Origin: Apilactobacillus kunkeei DSM 12361 = ATCC 700308
Lineage (GTDB): Bacteria; Bacillota; Bacilli; Lactobacillales; Lactobacillaceae
Assembly: GCF_001281265.1 (NCBI RefSeq)
Contig: NZ_JXDB01000009.1
Coordinates: forward strand, 1-64,000
DNA length: 64,000 nt
Direction: 5' to 3'
Shown: piece after piece, positions 18,321 through 27,665 of the stretch
Layout: each line of letters opens with the position of its first letter
How positions within the stretch are numbered: the stretch's first letter is position 1
Translations under genes and position numbers: made by a program
Notes under the pieces: model-generated
Database searches by the model: none
What the model saw: only the letters and a program-made list of their open reading frames with translations
Told to the model about the DNA's origin: nothing

Positions 18321-19676
18321 TTAGTGAATGAATAGACTTAATAGAAGTACCATCAACAATCCAGTAACGGAAATGATAGTTTCCAGTACAGTCCAAATCT
18401 TCAATGTTTGTTTTACGTTTAAGTCAAAGTATTCTTTGAACATCCAGAATCCAGCATCGTTAACGTGTGATGCGGCAAGTGAACCGGCACCAATTGCTAG
18501 TGCCATTAATACGGGACTTACGCTCATTGAGTGCATTAGTGGAGTTACTAATCCAGCAGCAGTCATACCTGCAACAGTAGCTGAACCTAATGAAACACGT
18601 AGAATAACAGCGATTAACCAAGCTAAAATGATTGGTGATAGATTAGCGTGTCCCATTACGTTTTGAACGGCTTTACCAACACCACCATCGATTAATACTT
18701 GCTTGAACGCTGATCCACCACCGATAACCATTAGTAGCATTGCAATTGACTTAATGGCTTCAGTGACAGTATTTGTGATATCGTCCATCTTTTTACCACG
18801 ATGGAAGCCCATTGCCCAGATAGCAAATAATAAAGTAACAATCATAGCAATTACTGGGTTCCCAAACATAGCAACAACGGCACCAATGCCATGTGGATTT
18901 TCAACAGCTTTACCACCATTGAATACCATGTCGTAAACAGTTGAGATAGCCATTAAAATAACTGGTAGCAATGAAGTAAATGCGGCAAGTCCAAAGCTTG
19001 GAGTGTCTTTTAAATCATACTTCTTCATTTCGCCAAAGGCTGGTAGAGAAGTTTTTACAACGAATGTTTCTGGAGCAACCTTCTTAGCAATCTTTGTGTA
19101 TAGCGGACCGGCTACAATCACACAAGGAATAGCAACGATAATACCTAATAGAAGTGTTTGACCAATGTTTGCACCTAATGCTGTTGCAACAGCTGTTGGA
19201 GCTGGTTGTGGTGGTAAGAAACCTTGAGTAGCTGATAATGCAGCTGCCATTGGAATACCTAGATAAACAAATGGAACTTCAGCTTCAAGTGCTACGGCAA
19301 ATACAATTGGTGTTAATAGAACCAATCCAACTTCAAAGAATAATGACATTCCAATAATAAATGAAGCAACAACGATTGCAAATTGAAGTTTCTTTTTACC
19401 GAATAGATCAATTAGTGTTCTGGCAATTCTGTAAGAACCACCTGCATCAGCAACTAGTCGACCAATCATGGCACCAAATCCAAAAACGATAACCAATTCA
19501 CCCAAAGAACTTCCGATACCGTTTTTAATGGAAACAGCAATATGTGCAGGGTTCATTCCTAAACCTAAAGCAACAATAACAGATGTAACAATTAATGAAA
19601 TAAATGTATTTAATTTACATTTAATGATTAGGAACAAAAGCAATAATATCCCTAATACTAAAACAACAAATGGCAT
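18321..19676 (-). CDS. gntP: gluconate:H+ symporter (GntP family)
   Basis: 451-residue secondary transporter with about 12 to 14 membrane helices. GntP family signatures include GFGAMIGRLVADAGG near 65-79, FFEVGLVLLTPIVFA, PAPTAVATALGANIGQTLLLG and the ASHVNDAGFWMFKEYF motif near the C-terminus. Imports gluconate or a related aldonate. A gluconokinase is 10 kb away rather than adjacent; both genes carry CcpA sites, so they form a split catabolite-repressed pathway. Ribosome site AAGGGG upstream of the ATG. The exact sugar acid is inferred from family. Confidence 0.88.
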   Translation of the reverse strand: MPFVVLVLGILLLLFLIIKCKLNTFISLIVTSVIVALGLGMNPAHIAVSIKNGIGSSLGELVIVFGFGAMIGRLVADAGGSYRIARTLIDLFGKKKLQFAIVVASFIIGMSLFFEVGLVLLTPIVFAVALEAEVPFVYLGIPMAAALSATQGFLPPQPAPTAVATALGANIGQTLLLGIIVAIPCVIVAGPLYTKIAKKVAPETFVVKTSLPAFGEMKKYDLKDTPSFGLAAFTSLLPVILMAISTVYDMVFNGGKAVENPHGIGAVVAMFGNPVIAMIVTLLFAIWAMGFHRGKKMDDITNTVTEAIKSIAMLLMVIGGGSAFKQVLIDGGVGKAVQNVMGHANLSPIILAWLIAVILRVSLGSATVAGMTAAGLVTPLMHSMSVSPVLMALAIGAGSLAASHVNDAGFWMFKEYFDLNVKQTLKIWTVLETIISVTGLLMVLLLSLFIH

Positions 19677-19724
19677 ATTTTAATACCCCTTCTTTTATTA
19701 AAAATATTTTTTATGTTTCTTGAA

Positions 19725-19738
19725 TGAAAGCGCTTTAC
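19725..19738 (-). promoter_or_regulatory. cre site 2 (CcpA), downstream of the gluconate permease promoter
   Basis: TGAAAGCGCTTTAC matches the cre consensus at 12 of 14 positions, with the central palindrome AAAGCGCTTT intact. Lies at about +8 to +21 of the transcript, a road-block position. Confidence 0.7.
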
Positions 19739-19752
19739 TTTTCTGTAGAAAT

Positions 19753-19781
19753 AATATAACATACTTTTTAGAAAATGAAAA
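19753..19781 (-). promoter_or_regulatory. gluconate permease promoter
   Basis: Minus strand: -35 TTTTCA (19776-19781), 17-bp spacer, -10 TATATT (19753-19758). The -35 lies inside cre site 1. Confidence 0.6.
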
Positions 19782-19789
19782 CGATTTCA
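19776..19789 (-). promoter_or_regulatory. cre site 1 (CcpA), overlapping the -35 of the gluconate permease
   Basis: TGAAAACGATTTCA fits the consensus TGWAANCGNTNWCA at every position. CcpA bound here would cover the -35 box. It could also influence the divergent glcU gene, about 170 bp away. Confidence 0.85.
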
Positions 19790-19962
19790 TTACACTTTTT
19801 AAAACATAGTCCCTAATAAATATGTTATATTACTTTAGGCATTTTAAAACTTAAGATTTATTTAAGTTTGGATGAAATCTACTCGTTTTCTAACTATGTT
19901 AACAACACTTGTGGTAAATTGTTAATTATAGAAATAATATATAATGATAAGGAGGACACGCT

Positions 19963-20847
19963 TTGAACGCTGTTGCTTTATTAATTGGACTAGGTCCAGT
20001 TTTAGGTTGGGGTCTATACCCTACTATTGCTTCATTATTTGGAGGCAAACCTACTAACCAAATTTATGGTTCCACTTTGGGAACACTTATTTTCGCCGCT
20101 ATTTTTCTTTTAATCTCTGGTAATTCAATTCCGACCGGTATGGATTTTGTATTAGCATTACTTTCCGGTGCTGGTTGGGCCTTTGGTCAAATTATGTCAT
20201 TTAAGGCATTTGAATTAGTTGGATCTTCAAGAGTAATGCCTATCACCACTGCGTTACAATTAATTGTAACTGCCCTATGGGGTGTATTCGCATTAGGTAA
20301 CTGGCACTCAGAAACACACCGTATCATTGGTTTCATTGCTTTATTAGTAATTATTATTGGTGCTACTATGACTGCTTGGCAAGAAAACAAAGATACTAAA
20401 AGTTCAGCTGACTTAAAGAAAGCAATTGGTCTTTTGGTTATCGGTGTTATTGGTTACTGGGGTTACTCAGCAGCACCACAAGCATCAAGTCACTTAGATG
20501 GTATGCATGCGTTCTTCCCTCAAGCTCTTGGAATGTTCTTAGTTGCTGTTGTATACTGCTTGTTCCACGTTAAGAACAACAATGTATTTGCTAGTAAGAC
20601 TTCCTACCTACAAATCATTTCAGGTTTCTTCTTCGGATTTGCAGCTTTAACTTACCTAATCTCTGCAGAACCTAAAATGAATGGTTTAGCTACTGGTTTC
20701 GTGTTATCACAAACATCTGTTGTGTTAGCCACTTTAACTAGTATCTACTTCCTACACCAACACAAGACTAAAAAAGAAATGGTTGTTACAATAATCGGTT
20801 TAGTAATCATTATTCTAGCAGCTGCAGTTACTGCATTCTTAAACTAA
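19963..20847 (+). CDS. glcU: glucose uptake protein GlcU (GRP/RhaT-like family)
   Basis: 294 residues with ten predicted membrane helices; typical opening ALLIGLGPVLGWGLYPTIAS and repeated EamA-like halves (second half from about 147, KAIGLLVIGVIGYWGYSAAPQ). Imports glucose without phosphorylation, using the proton gradient. In a lineage where the PTS seems minor (solitary ptsH) this would be a main glucose entry. Starts with TTG after AAGGAGGACACGC; no better start lies nearby. Convergent with the response regulator gene. Confidence 0.9.
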   Translation: MNAVALLIGLGPVLGWGLYPTIASLFGGKPTNQIYGSTLGTLIFAAIFLLISGNSIPTGMDFVLALLSGAGWAFGQIMSFKAFELVGSSRVMPITTALQLIVTALWGVFALGNWHSETHRIIGFIALLVIIIGATMTAWQENKDTKSSADLKKAIGLLVIGVIGYWGYSAAPQASSHLDGMHAFFPQALGMFLVAVVYCLFHVKNNNVFASKTSYLQIISGFFFGFAALTYLISAEPKMNGLATGFVLSQTSVVLATLTSIYFLHQHKTKKEMVVTIIGLVIIILAAAVTAFLN

Positions 20848-20858
20848 TAAAACCTAAA

Positions 20859-20897
20859 TAAAAATCCCGCTTGGAAATTCCAAGCGGGATTTTTTTA
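20859..20897. terminator. bidirectional terminator glcU / response regulator
   Basis: AAAAATCCCGCTTGGAA, short loop, TTCCAAGCGGGATTTTTTT. The stop of the response regulator overlaps its right edge. Confidence 0.92.
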
Positions 20898-21602
20898 TTG
20901 TAGTACATATCCGAATCCACGGACCGTTTTAATTTCAACGTCATTTTCGGGTAAGTCTTTAAGCTTATCTCTAACATGACTAACGTGCATATCAACGATA
21001 CGAGAAGATATAAATGAATCTCCATCGTCTCGATCTTCACGCCAGACACCATTAAAGATTTGTTCACGACTTAATACCTGGTCATGGTGTCTGATTAGAT
21101 AATAAAAGATGTTAAATTCCTTCGGTGTGAAGTTTAAAACCTCTCCCTTATACTTTACTTGAAAATGCTTCAAACTAATCTCAAAGTCCTTAAAATGCTC
21201 TTTACGCTTAGCTTTATCGGTATTCTCTAACATCTCATCATAAATTTTGACACGCTTTAGTGTTCTTAACATGATTCTTTGGGCGTCAACGTAATCACTG
21301 AAGTAATCGTTGACCCCTAATTCAAAACAATCTCTTTCTTTTTGATCATCGTATTGGTCATCAAAAGTAACAATAGGGCCTGAGAATGTCTTAGTAACTT
21401 GTTCAATCAGCCTTTTGACGTTATTAAAGTCATCAAAGATTGATAAATCGATAATAACCGCAAAGACGTTATCCTTTTTAGCCATGATTTCGATATCTTC
21501 ATCATCACTAACGCTGTTAACAAAATATTCATCTTGCAACGCCAATTGACTTAAGTCAGCGGCTAATCTTAATTGTTTTGTTACTAGCAACAGACTTTGC
21601 AT
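20895..21602 (-). CDS. OmpR/PhoP-family response regulator with degenerate receiver, last gene of pst cluster
   Basis: 235 residues. The C-terminal winged helix (about 135-235) is standard OmpR type, with LNFTPKEFNIFYYLIRH, VLSREQIFNGVW, VDMHVSHVRDKL and VKTVRGFGY-like IKTVRGFGYVLQ. The receiver half is atypical: a possible phosphoacceptor Asp52 and Thr79 remain, but the acidic pair near residues 8-9 is replaced by Val-Thr and the conserved Lys before the last helix is missing (NDYFSDYV). No histidine kinase gene is beside it. Placed 15 bp after phoU in the same direction, it is the likely regulator of the PhoP boxes upstream of both pstS genes, perhaps with non-standard signalling. Confidence 0.85.
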   Translation of the reverse strand: MQSLLLVTKQLRLAADLSQLALQDEYFVNSVSDDEDIEIMAKKDNVFAVIIDLSIFDDFNNVKRLIEQVTKTFSGPIVTFDDQYDDQKERDCFELGVNDYFSDYVDAQRIMLRTLKRVKIYDEMLENTDKAKRKEHFKDFEISLKHFQVKYKGEVLNFTPKEFNIFYYLIRHHDQVLSREQIFNGVWREDRDDGDSFISSRIVDMHVSHVRDKLKDLPENDVEIKTVRGFGYVLQ

Positions 21603-21617
21603 CCCATTTAAACCTCC

Positions 21618-22325
21618 CTACTTTGGATTGTTTTTTAGTTCTTTGGCAATCAATTCTGGTTCAATCTTACCAGGGTTCAATTCAACAATCTTACCAGTAG
21701 CATTATATACAATCCATTCTGATAAATTAACGATATGATCCCCAATTCGTTCTAGGTAACGAACTACCATTAAATAGATAGTTGCTAGTTCAATTTTATC
21801 ATTATTCTTTTCCATTTCAGAAACGATTAGATTTTTAGCTAAAACAAACTTCTTATCGATTAAGATATCTTCTTGAGCGACAAGTTTAGCAGCTTCTTGA
21901 TCAGAATGAACATAAGCATCTAATGATGATTCTAGCATTCCCCTAATCTTTAATGCCATTTGGTTAATAGCTTCGTTGACTTCTGGAATACGACTTTCTG
22001 TGTTGATACGAAGAGTTTCTCTGGCGATTGATGATGCGTGATCCCCAATTCGTTCCAAGTCAGAACTAGCCTTTAATAACGTGATGATTGAACGGAAGTT
22101 AGACGCAACTGGTTGTCTTAATGCAATTAAGTTTAGTGCTTCTTTTTCTAGGTCCACTTCTTCGTCATTAACCTTGCTATCACGATTGACAATTTCGGTA
22201 GCTAGTTTTTGGTCGTTTTCAGTGAAGGCCTTGATTGATTGGTAAATTTGATCAGAAACATTAATTCCCATCTTCATGTAGGTCTTTTGTAGTACTTTTA
22301 GTTTGTCGTTAAATGTTTGACTCAT
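21618..22325 (-). CDS. phoU: phosphate signalling complex protein PhoU
   Basis: 235 residues with two tandem three-helix PhoU repeats, each carrying the metal-binding pattern around SSDLERIGDHASSIA (about 89-103) and RYLERIGDHIVNLSEW (about 188-203). PhoU restrains phosphate uptake and links the Pst transporter to the two-component response. Sits between pstB2 (11-bp gap) and the response regulator. Confidence 0.95.
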   Translation of the reverse strand: MSQTFNDKLKVLQKTYMKMGINVSDQIYQSIKAFTENDQKLATEIVNRDSKVNDEEVDLEKEALNLIALRQPVASNFRSIITLLKASSDLERIGDHASSIARETLRINTESRIPEVNEAINQMALKIRGMLESSLDAYVHSDQEAAKLVAQEDILIDKKFVLAKNLIVSEMEKNNDKIELATIYLMVVRYLERIGDHIVNLSEWIVYNATGKIVELNPGKIEPELIAKELKNNPK

Positions 22326-22336
22326 AATCAGCTCTC

Positions 22337-23092
22337 CTATCCGAATTCTCCATTTAAGTAGTCACTAGTTTGTTGCTTGTCAGGATTTAAGAACATCTTA
22401 GAAGTCTTGTTGTATTCAATTAAATCCCCATTTAGCATGAATGCTGTCTTGTCAGCAATTCTTGATGCTTGTTGCATGTTGTGTGTAACGATGATAATTG
22501 TAAAATCTTTCTTTAATTCTAACAGAGTATCTTCAATCTTGGCACTTGAGATTGGGTCTAGCGCACTGGTAGGTTCGTCCATCAAAATAATCTTAGGTTT
22601 TACCGCCAACACTCTGGCGATACAAATTCTTTGTTGTTGACCACCTGAAAATGATAATGCGTTCTTGTTTAAATCATCCTTTACTTCATCCCAAACAGCA
22701 GCTTGCTTTAGACTCTTTTCAACTACTTCATCTAATACTTTTTTATCTTTAACACCGGCAATTCTTAATCCATATGCCACGTTGTCATACACAGAGAATG
22801 GAAATGGGTTTGGTTGTTGGAACACCATTCCGATTTCTTTTCTTAATTCGGTCATGTCGGTAGTTGGTGCATAAATGTCTCGATCACCAATTTTGAAACT
22901 ACCAGTAACGGTTGTATTATTTCTTAAATCATTCATACGGTTTAAACATCTTAGAAATGTTGATTTACCACAACCAGATGGTCCAATTAAAGCAGTAATT
23001 TCGTTTTGTTCAAACTCGATGTCAAAGCCATGTAGTGCTTCTTTTTCACCGTAATACAAATGAACGTTTTCTGTTTTTAAAATAGAAGTCAT
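22337..23092 (-). CDS. pstB: phosphate ABC transporter ATP-binding protein PstB (copy 2)
   Basis: 251 residues. Walker [11 protein letters not shown]-loop FQQPNPFP, signature [10 protein letters not shown] and Walker [13 protein letters not shown] are all intact, so it is an active ATPase. The start at 23092 (ATGACTTCT) follows GGTAGGTG by six bases; a GTG at 23101 lies in that site. It is one of two adjacent pstB genes; two PstB proteins could form a heterodimer or respond to different conditions, as reported for other Gram-positives with tandem pstB. Confidence 0.95.
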   Translation of the reverse strand: MTSILKTENVHLYYGEKEALHGFDIEFEQNEITALIGPSGCGKSTFLRCLNRMNDLRNNTTVTGSFKIGDRDIYAPTTDMTELRKEIGMVFQQPNPFPFSVYDNVAYGLRIAGVKDKKVLDEVVEKSLKQAAVWDEVKDDLNKNALSFSGGQQQRICIARVLAVKPKIILMDEPTSALDPISSAKIEDTLLELKKDFTIIIVTHNMQQASRIADKTAFMLNGDLIEYNKTSKMFLNPDKQQTSDYLNGEFG

Positions 23093-23101
23093 GTAATTCA
23101 C

Positions 23102-23896
23102 CTACCCGAAGTTTCCTGAAATGTAGTCTTCTGTTGCTTGCATCTTTGGTCTAGTAAAGATGTGAGAAGTCTTGTTGAACTCAATTAAGTGGCCTTGGTG
23201 GAAGAATGCAGTGTAATCACTCATTCTAGAAGCCTGTTGCATGTTATGAGTAACGATGATGATTGTGTACTTTTCCTTCAAACGATTTAGTGTATCTTCA
23301 ATCTTTGAAGTTGAGATTGGATCTAGTGCTGATGCTGGTTCATCAAGTAGTAACACGTCTGGTTTCATGGCAATCGCACGTGCGATACATAAACGTTGAG
23401 CTTGCCCACCTGATAGTGATAGCGCGCTTTCGTCTAGTTTGTCCTTTACTTCATCCCATAATGCGGCTTCTTTTAGACTGGTTTCAACACGTTGGTCTAA
23501 TTCCTTTTTGTCCTTAATACCGTGCTTCTTAAGTGCAAATGTGATGTTTTCACGAATTGACTTAGCAAATGGGTTTGGACGTTGGAACACCATTCCGATG
23601 TGTTTTCTTAATTCGTAAACGTTAATCTTATCGTCGTTGATGTTAACGTCTCGATACATAATATCGCCGTCGACAGTCGCAACGTTGTCGTTCATTCTGT
23701 TGATTGAACGTAAGAAAGTTGACTTACCTGATCCAGAAGCACCAATCATGGCAGTTACTTTAAAACGAGGAAATGATAGTGATACGTCAAAAATTGATTG
23801 GTGTTCACCATAAGAAACGTTTACATGGTGAGCTTCAATTGCGTTTTCGACTGCGAAGTCACGTACATATTGTTGATTTAAATTGTAGTTTTTCAT
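23102..23896 (-). CDS. pstB: phosphate ABC transporter ATP-binding protein PstB (copy 1)
   Basis: 264 residues, with a longer N-terminus than copy 2. Walker A GASGSGKST, FQRPNPFAKS, signature LSLSGGQAQR and Walker B LLLDEPASALDP are present. Follows pstA by 12 bp and abuts the second pstB. Confidence 0.95.
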   Translation of the reverse strand: MKNYNLNQQYVRDFAVENAIEAHHVNVSYGEHQSIFDVSLSFPRFKVTAMIGASGSGKSTFLRSINRMNDNVATVDGDIMYRDVNINDDKINVYELRKHIGMVFQRPNPFAKSIRENITFALKKHGIKDKKELDQRVETSLKEAALWDEVKDKLDESALSLSGGQAQRLCIARAIAMKPDVLLLDEPASALDPISTSKIEDTLNRLKEKYTIIIVTHNMQQASRMSDYTAFFHQGHLIEFNKTSHIFTRPKMQATEDYISGNFG

Positions 23897-23908
23897 GTTA
23901 AACCTTCC

Positions 23909-24796
23909 TTACTTACTAGAAGTCATTTTCTTGTACAAACGGTTTCCAATCCAGTGCGCGAAAATGTTAAATAGTAGAATTACGATAATTAATACGGCTG
24001 ATGATCCACTAGAGATGGCGTTAGCATCAGGAGTGATTCCTTCTGAGTTAACCTTCCATATGTGAACGGCTAGTGTTTCTGCAGGACGTAGTGGGTTTAA
24101 GAAACTAGTGTCTGAGAATATATTCCAGTTAGTGTAATCCACGAATGGAGCACTTTGACCAGCTGTGTAAATCAATGCGGCAGCTTCACCGAATACTCTA
24201 CCGGCACTTAGGATAATCCCTGTGATGATTCCAGGAACTGCAGCTGGTAGGATGATACCAGTGATTGTCTTCCATTGTGATAAACCAAGTGATAGTCCAG
24301 CTTCTCTTTGTAGTGATGAAACTGATTCTAATGATGTTTCAATGTTTCTTGTTAATAGAGGTAAGTTGAAGAATGTAAGTGCAATCGCACCTGATAGAAT
24401 TGAGAATCCCATTCTCATTTGAACAACGAATAATAGGTAACAGAATAGTCCCACAACAACTGATGGAAGTGAACTTAATACTTCGATAGTGGTCTTAATA
24501 ATTTCAGTAAACCAGTTCTTAGGAGCGTATTCAGCTAGATAAATTCCGGCACCTAAGGCAATTGGAAATGAAATGATTAATGTAAGAACTAATAGGTAGA
24601 TTGAGTTAAATAGTTGATCTCTGATTCCCCCACCAGCTAAGAATGATTGTGCTGGGCTGGTTAAGAAGTGCCATGAGATGTGAGGCACACCGGTTACCAA
24701 GATGTAACCAATTAAGGCTGCTAGAATTGCAACGACTAGAATTACTAATCCGTAAATCACGCCGGTCGCAATTTTATTAACTACTTTTGGATTCAT
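23909..24796 (-). CDS. pstA: phosphate ABC transporter permease PstA
   Basis: 295 residues with six membrane helices. The cytoplasmic EAA-like loop is seen as LQREAGLSLGLSQWKTITG, the coupling helix to PstB; LSSLPSVVVGLF is a PstA landmark. Begins 2 bp after pstC, implying translational coupling. Confidence 0.95.
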   Translation of the reverse strand: MNPKVVNKIATGVIYGLVILVVAILAALIGYILVTGVPHISWHFLTSPAQSFLAGGGIRDQLFNSIYLLVLTLIISFPIALGAGIYLAEYAPKNWFTEIIKTTIEVLSSLPSVVVGLFCYLLFVVQMRMGFSILSGAIALTFFNLPLLTRNIETSLESVSSLQREAGLSLGLSQWKTITGIILPAAVPGIITGIILSAGRVFGEAAALIYTAGQSAPFVDYTNWNIFSDTSFLNPLRPAETLAVHIWKVNSEGITPDANAISSGSSAVLIIVILLFNIFAHWIGNRLYKKMTSSK

Positions 24797-24798
24797 AA

Positions 24799-25713
24799 TT
24801 AGAACTTACCTCTCTTTCCAATTAACTTAACCAAGATGTTAAAGAATAGTGACATTAGAAGTAGAACTAAGGCTAATGACCATAGGGCATTGTTGCCTAG
24901 AGTTCCCATGACAGTGTTACCAATTCCGGTAGTTAATTGACTGGTTAATGTTGATGATGGTGTAATCAAGTTCTTAGGCATTAGGATGGCATTACCAATT
25001 ACCATTTGTACGGCTAATGCTTCACCGAATGCTCTGGCCATTCCGAAGATGATGGCTGTTAAGATACCTGGTGTTGCTGATCTTAGAATAACCTTGTAGA
25101 TTGTTTGCCAACGAGTGGCACCTAAAGCAAGTGATGCTTCAGATAAGTGCTTTGGTACGGCGTTTAGACTATCAACAGTTAGTGATGTGATGGTTGGAAG
25201 AACCATGACGAACAATACTAATGTTGCTGATAGAATCCCGAAACCAGTTCCACCAAATAAAGTTCTAACGATTGGAACAATGATGGTTAATCCAATAAAA
25301 CCATAAACCACCGAAGGAATCCCAACTAACAATTCAATAACAGTTTGTAGGAACCCACGACTCTTCTTAGGACCAATTACTGTCATGTAAATACCAGCAG
25401 CAATTGCAAATGGTGTTGCAAGCAATGCAGATAAGAAAGTAACACTAAATGATGTCACAATCATTGGTAGTGCCCCTACTTCAGGTTTACCGTCTTTTCC
25501 GATTGTTGAAGGTGACCAATCTTGTCTACTGATAAAATCCCACAAGTTAACGTGATTATCAGTAAAGGTAGAAATTCCTTTTGAGATGATGAAGTATAAA
25601 ATTAAAGCCACCAAGACGACGATTGCTGAAATACTAATGAAACTTAAAGTACGACCAAATCTTTCCTGGCGTGTTTCCTTGGATGGCATTAATATTTTCT
25701 TATTAATTTCCAT
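24799..25713 (-). CDS. pstC: phosphate ABC transporter permease PstC
   Basis: 304 residues, six membrane helices after a short cytoplasmic tail. The coupling loop is LSEASLALGATRWQTIYKV; LLVGIPSVVYGFIGL is typical of PstC. GGAGGAAG lies before the ATG. 14 bp after pstS2. Confidence 0.95.
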   Translation of the reverse strand: MEINKKILMPSKETRQERFGRTLSFISISAIVVLVALILYFIISKGISTFTDNHVNLWDFISRQDWSPSTIGKDGKPEVGALPMIVTSFSVTFLSALLATPFAIAAGIYMTVIGPKKSRGFLQTVIELLVGIPSVVYGFIGLTIIVPIVRTLFGGTGFGILSATLVLFVMVLPTITSLTVDSLNAVPKHLSEASLALGATRWQTIYKVILRSATPGILTAIIFGMARAFGEALAVQMVIGNAILMPKNLITPSSTLTSQLTTGIGNTVMGTLGNNALWSLALVLLLMSLFFNILVKLIGKRGKF

Positions 25714-25727
25714 GAGTCTTCCTCCAA

Positions 25728-26594
25728 TTAATTGATTACTTTATTGTTAGCATCTTTTTTCACTTTCATATCACTGATACTAATGTAACCTAATTTCTTT
25801 ACTAAACCTTTTTGTACTTCTGCTGAATTCATGTATGCCAAGAACTTCTTAGTGTCGTCGCTAACCTTCTTAGCTGTGTACATGTGTTCATAGGACCAGA
25901 TCTTCCAAGCGTTGGTTTCAACATTCTTGTCTGTTGGTTTCACGTTATCAATTGATAGTGATTGAATGGTCTTGTCGACAAACGAGAATGATAGGTAACT
26001 GATTGCTCCAGGAGTAGTAGCAATGATTCTTCTAACGGTTCCATTTGAATCTTGTTCTTGTGCCTTTATGGTACTGTGTCCATCCATCACATTCGCTTCA
26101 AATGTATTTCTGGTACCACTACCCTTAACACGGTTAATGACTTCGATTGGAATATTTTTACCACCAACTTGTTTCCAGTTAGTAATCTTACCTTCAAAAA
26201 TCTTTTGCAAATTCTTCATGCTGATGTTTTTAATTCCAACGCCCTTGTTAACAACGGGTGTGATGCCGACTACAGCCACTTGGTGATCGACGATGTCTTT
26301 GGATTTAATTCCCTTTTGGTTCTCAGCAAACACATCAGAATTACCGATTGTCACTGCTCGAGATTGCAATTGACTCAAACCTGTTCCGGAACCACCACCT
26401 TGAACCGTAATTGATAGATTCTTGTGTTCCTTTTGATAATCGTTTGCTGCCTCTTCTACTAAAGGTTGTAAAGCTGTTGATCCAACCGCTGTAATTTTAT
26501 CGTTTGACGCCGAGCTAACTCCGCACGCTGTTAATACTGTCCCTGCGAATAAGACTGCCGATGTCATAATCGCTAACTTTTTAATTTTTATCAT
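25728..26594 (-). CDS. pstS: phosphate-binding lipoprotein PstS (copy 2)
   Basis: 288 residues, exported lipoprotein that captures phosphate for PstCA. Signal peptide with lipobox LTACG near residues 21-25. Phosphate-binding segments: AVGSTALQPL near 36-45, QGGGSGTG, and RVKGSGTRNTFE. About two-thirds identical by eye to the upstream pstS copy. It has its own PhoP box at 26643-26681 and leads the pstC-A-B-B-phoU genes. Confidence 0.95.
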   Translation of the reverse strand: MIKIKKLAIMTSAVLFAGTVLTACGVSSASNDKITAVGSTALQPLVEEAANDYQKEHKNLSITVQGGGSGTGLSQLQSRAVTIGNSDVFAENQKGIKSKDIVDHQVAVVGITPVVNKGVGIKNISMKNLQKIFEGKITNWKQVGGKNIPIEVINRVKGSGTRNTFEANVMDGHSTIKAQEQDSNGTVRRIIATTPGAISYLSFSFVDKTIQSLSIDNVKPTDKNVETNAWKIWSYEHMYTAKKVSDDTKKFLAYMNSAEVQKGLVKKLGYISISDMKVKKDANNKVIN

Positions 26595-26642
26595 AATAAA
26601 ATCATCCTTTTTTAATTTACAAAACTAAGTATAACGATTTAA

Positions 26643-26681
26643 TGTAAATCTAATTTAGATTTTTTGTAAATTTTATGTAAA
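26643..26681 (-). promoter_or_regulatory. PhoP box upstream of pstS copy 2
   Basis: On the minus strand TTTACA occurs at 26676-26681, 26665-26670 and 26643-26648, with a degenerate TCTAAA at 26654-26659: four units exactly 11 bp apart. This is the PhoP direct-repeat arrangement known from Gram-positive Pho regulons. Confidence 0.85.
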
Positions 26682-26697
26682 TTTTAGAAATGAGTAC

Positions 26698-26732
26698 AAA
26701 AAAAGACCAGTTTCATTAAACTGATCTCTTTC
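26698..26732 (-). terminator. terminator after pstS copy 1
   Basis: On the minus strand AAAGAGATCAGTTT, loop AATG, AAACTGGTCTTTTTTT. Separates the first pstS from the second pstS operon, so they are largely independent units. Confidence 0.85.
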
Positions 26733-26739
26733 AATTGGT

Positions 26740-27612
26740 TTATTTTACAATTTTATTATTACTATCTTTGGTTACTTTCATGTCTGAGATACTGATGTAA
26801 CCTAGCTTATTAACTAAAGCCTTTTGAACCTTACCAGATTCAACGTACTTGATGAACTTAGTAGCGTTCTTGTCAGCCTTCTTTGGTGTGTACATGTGTT
26901 CATATGACCAAATCTTCCAAGCGTTAGTTTCAACATTCTTGTCTGTTGGGGCAACATTATCGATTGATAGTGGTTGAAGACTACTGTCAATGAATGAAAA
27001 TGCTAGGTAACTAATTGCTCCAGGAGTTGATGAAACAATTTTCTTAACTGCACCGTTAGAATCTTGTTCTTGGGTTTGGATAGCTGAAGCTCCATTCAAA
27101 ACGTTACTTTCAAAAGTAGCTCTGGTTCCACTTCCCTTTACACGATTGATAACATCAATCTTTTGGTTTTTACCCCCGAGTTCTTTCCAGTTGGTAATCT
27201 TACCAGTAAAAATCTTTTTTAGATTTTCTAGTGAAATATTCTTAACTCCAACACCCTTGTTAACAACCGGTGCCATACCAACTACAGCAACCTTGTTATC
27301 TTTTAACTTGCTAGCGTCAATCCCACTTTGTTTTTCAGCAAAAACGTCAGAATTACCGATAGAAACACTCTTGGATTGAACTTGGCTTAATCCTGTTCCA
27401 GATCCACCACCTTGAACAGAAATGTTAACACCTGAATTATCTTTTTGATAATCCTTTGCTGCCTGTTCCACTAATGGTTGTAAAGCAGTTGAACCGACAA
27501 CTGATACATCCCCGCTAGCCTGTGAAACACTTGTACTACCACAGGCAGCTAATAGTGAACCTGAAACTAAAACAACTGAAGCAATTGATAGAACCTTATT
27601 CATTTTAATCAT
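26740..27612 (-). CDS. pstS: phosphate-binding lipoprotein PstS (copy 1)
   Basis: 290 residues, lipobox LLAACG near 20-25, binding segments VVGSTALQPL, QGGGSGTG and RVKGSGTRATFE. Transcribed as a single gene: PhoP box upstream, terminator downstream, then the second pstS operon. Two PstS proteins could differ in affinity, or the extra monocistronic copy may raise the amount of binding protein. Confidence 0.95.
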   Translation of the reverse strand: MIKMNKVLSIASVVLVSGSLLAACGSTSVSQASGDVSVVGSTALQPLVEQAAKDYQKDNSGVNISVQGGGSGTGLSQVQSKSVSIGNSDVFAEKQSGIDASKLKDNKVAVVGMAPVVNKGVGVKNISLENLKKIFTGKITNWKELGGKNQKIDVINRVKGSGTRATFESNVLNGASAIQTQEQDSNGAVKKIVSSTPGAISYLAFSFIDSSLQPLSIDNVAPTDKNVETNAWKIWSYEHMYTPKKADKNATKFIKYVESGKVQKALVNKLGYISISDMKVTKDSNNKIVK

Positions 27613-27665
27613 ATCAATATCTCCTAACCAATATTTTATGTTACAAGCTTAGTATATCGACGGTT

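Noticed and set aside
26052-26414. 120-codon plus-strand open frame inside pstS copy 2
   Set aside because: Mirror of the conserved PstS gene; composition is that of an antisense frame.
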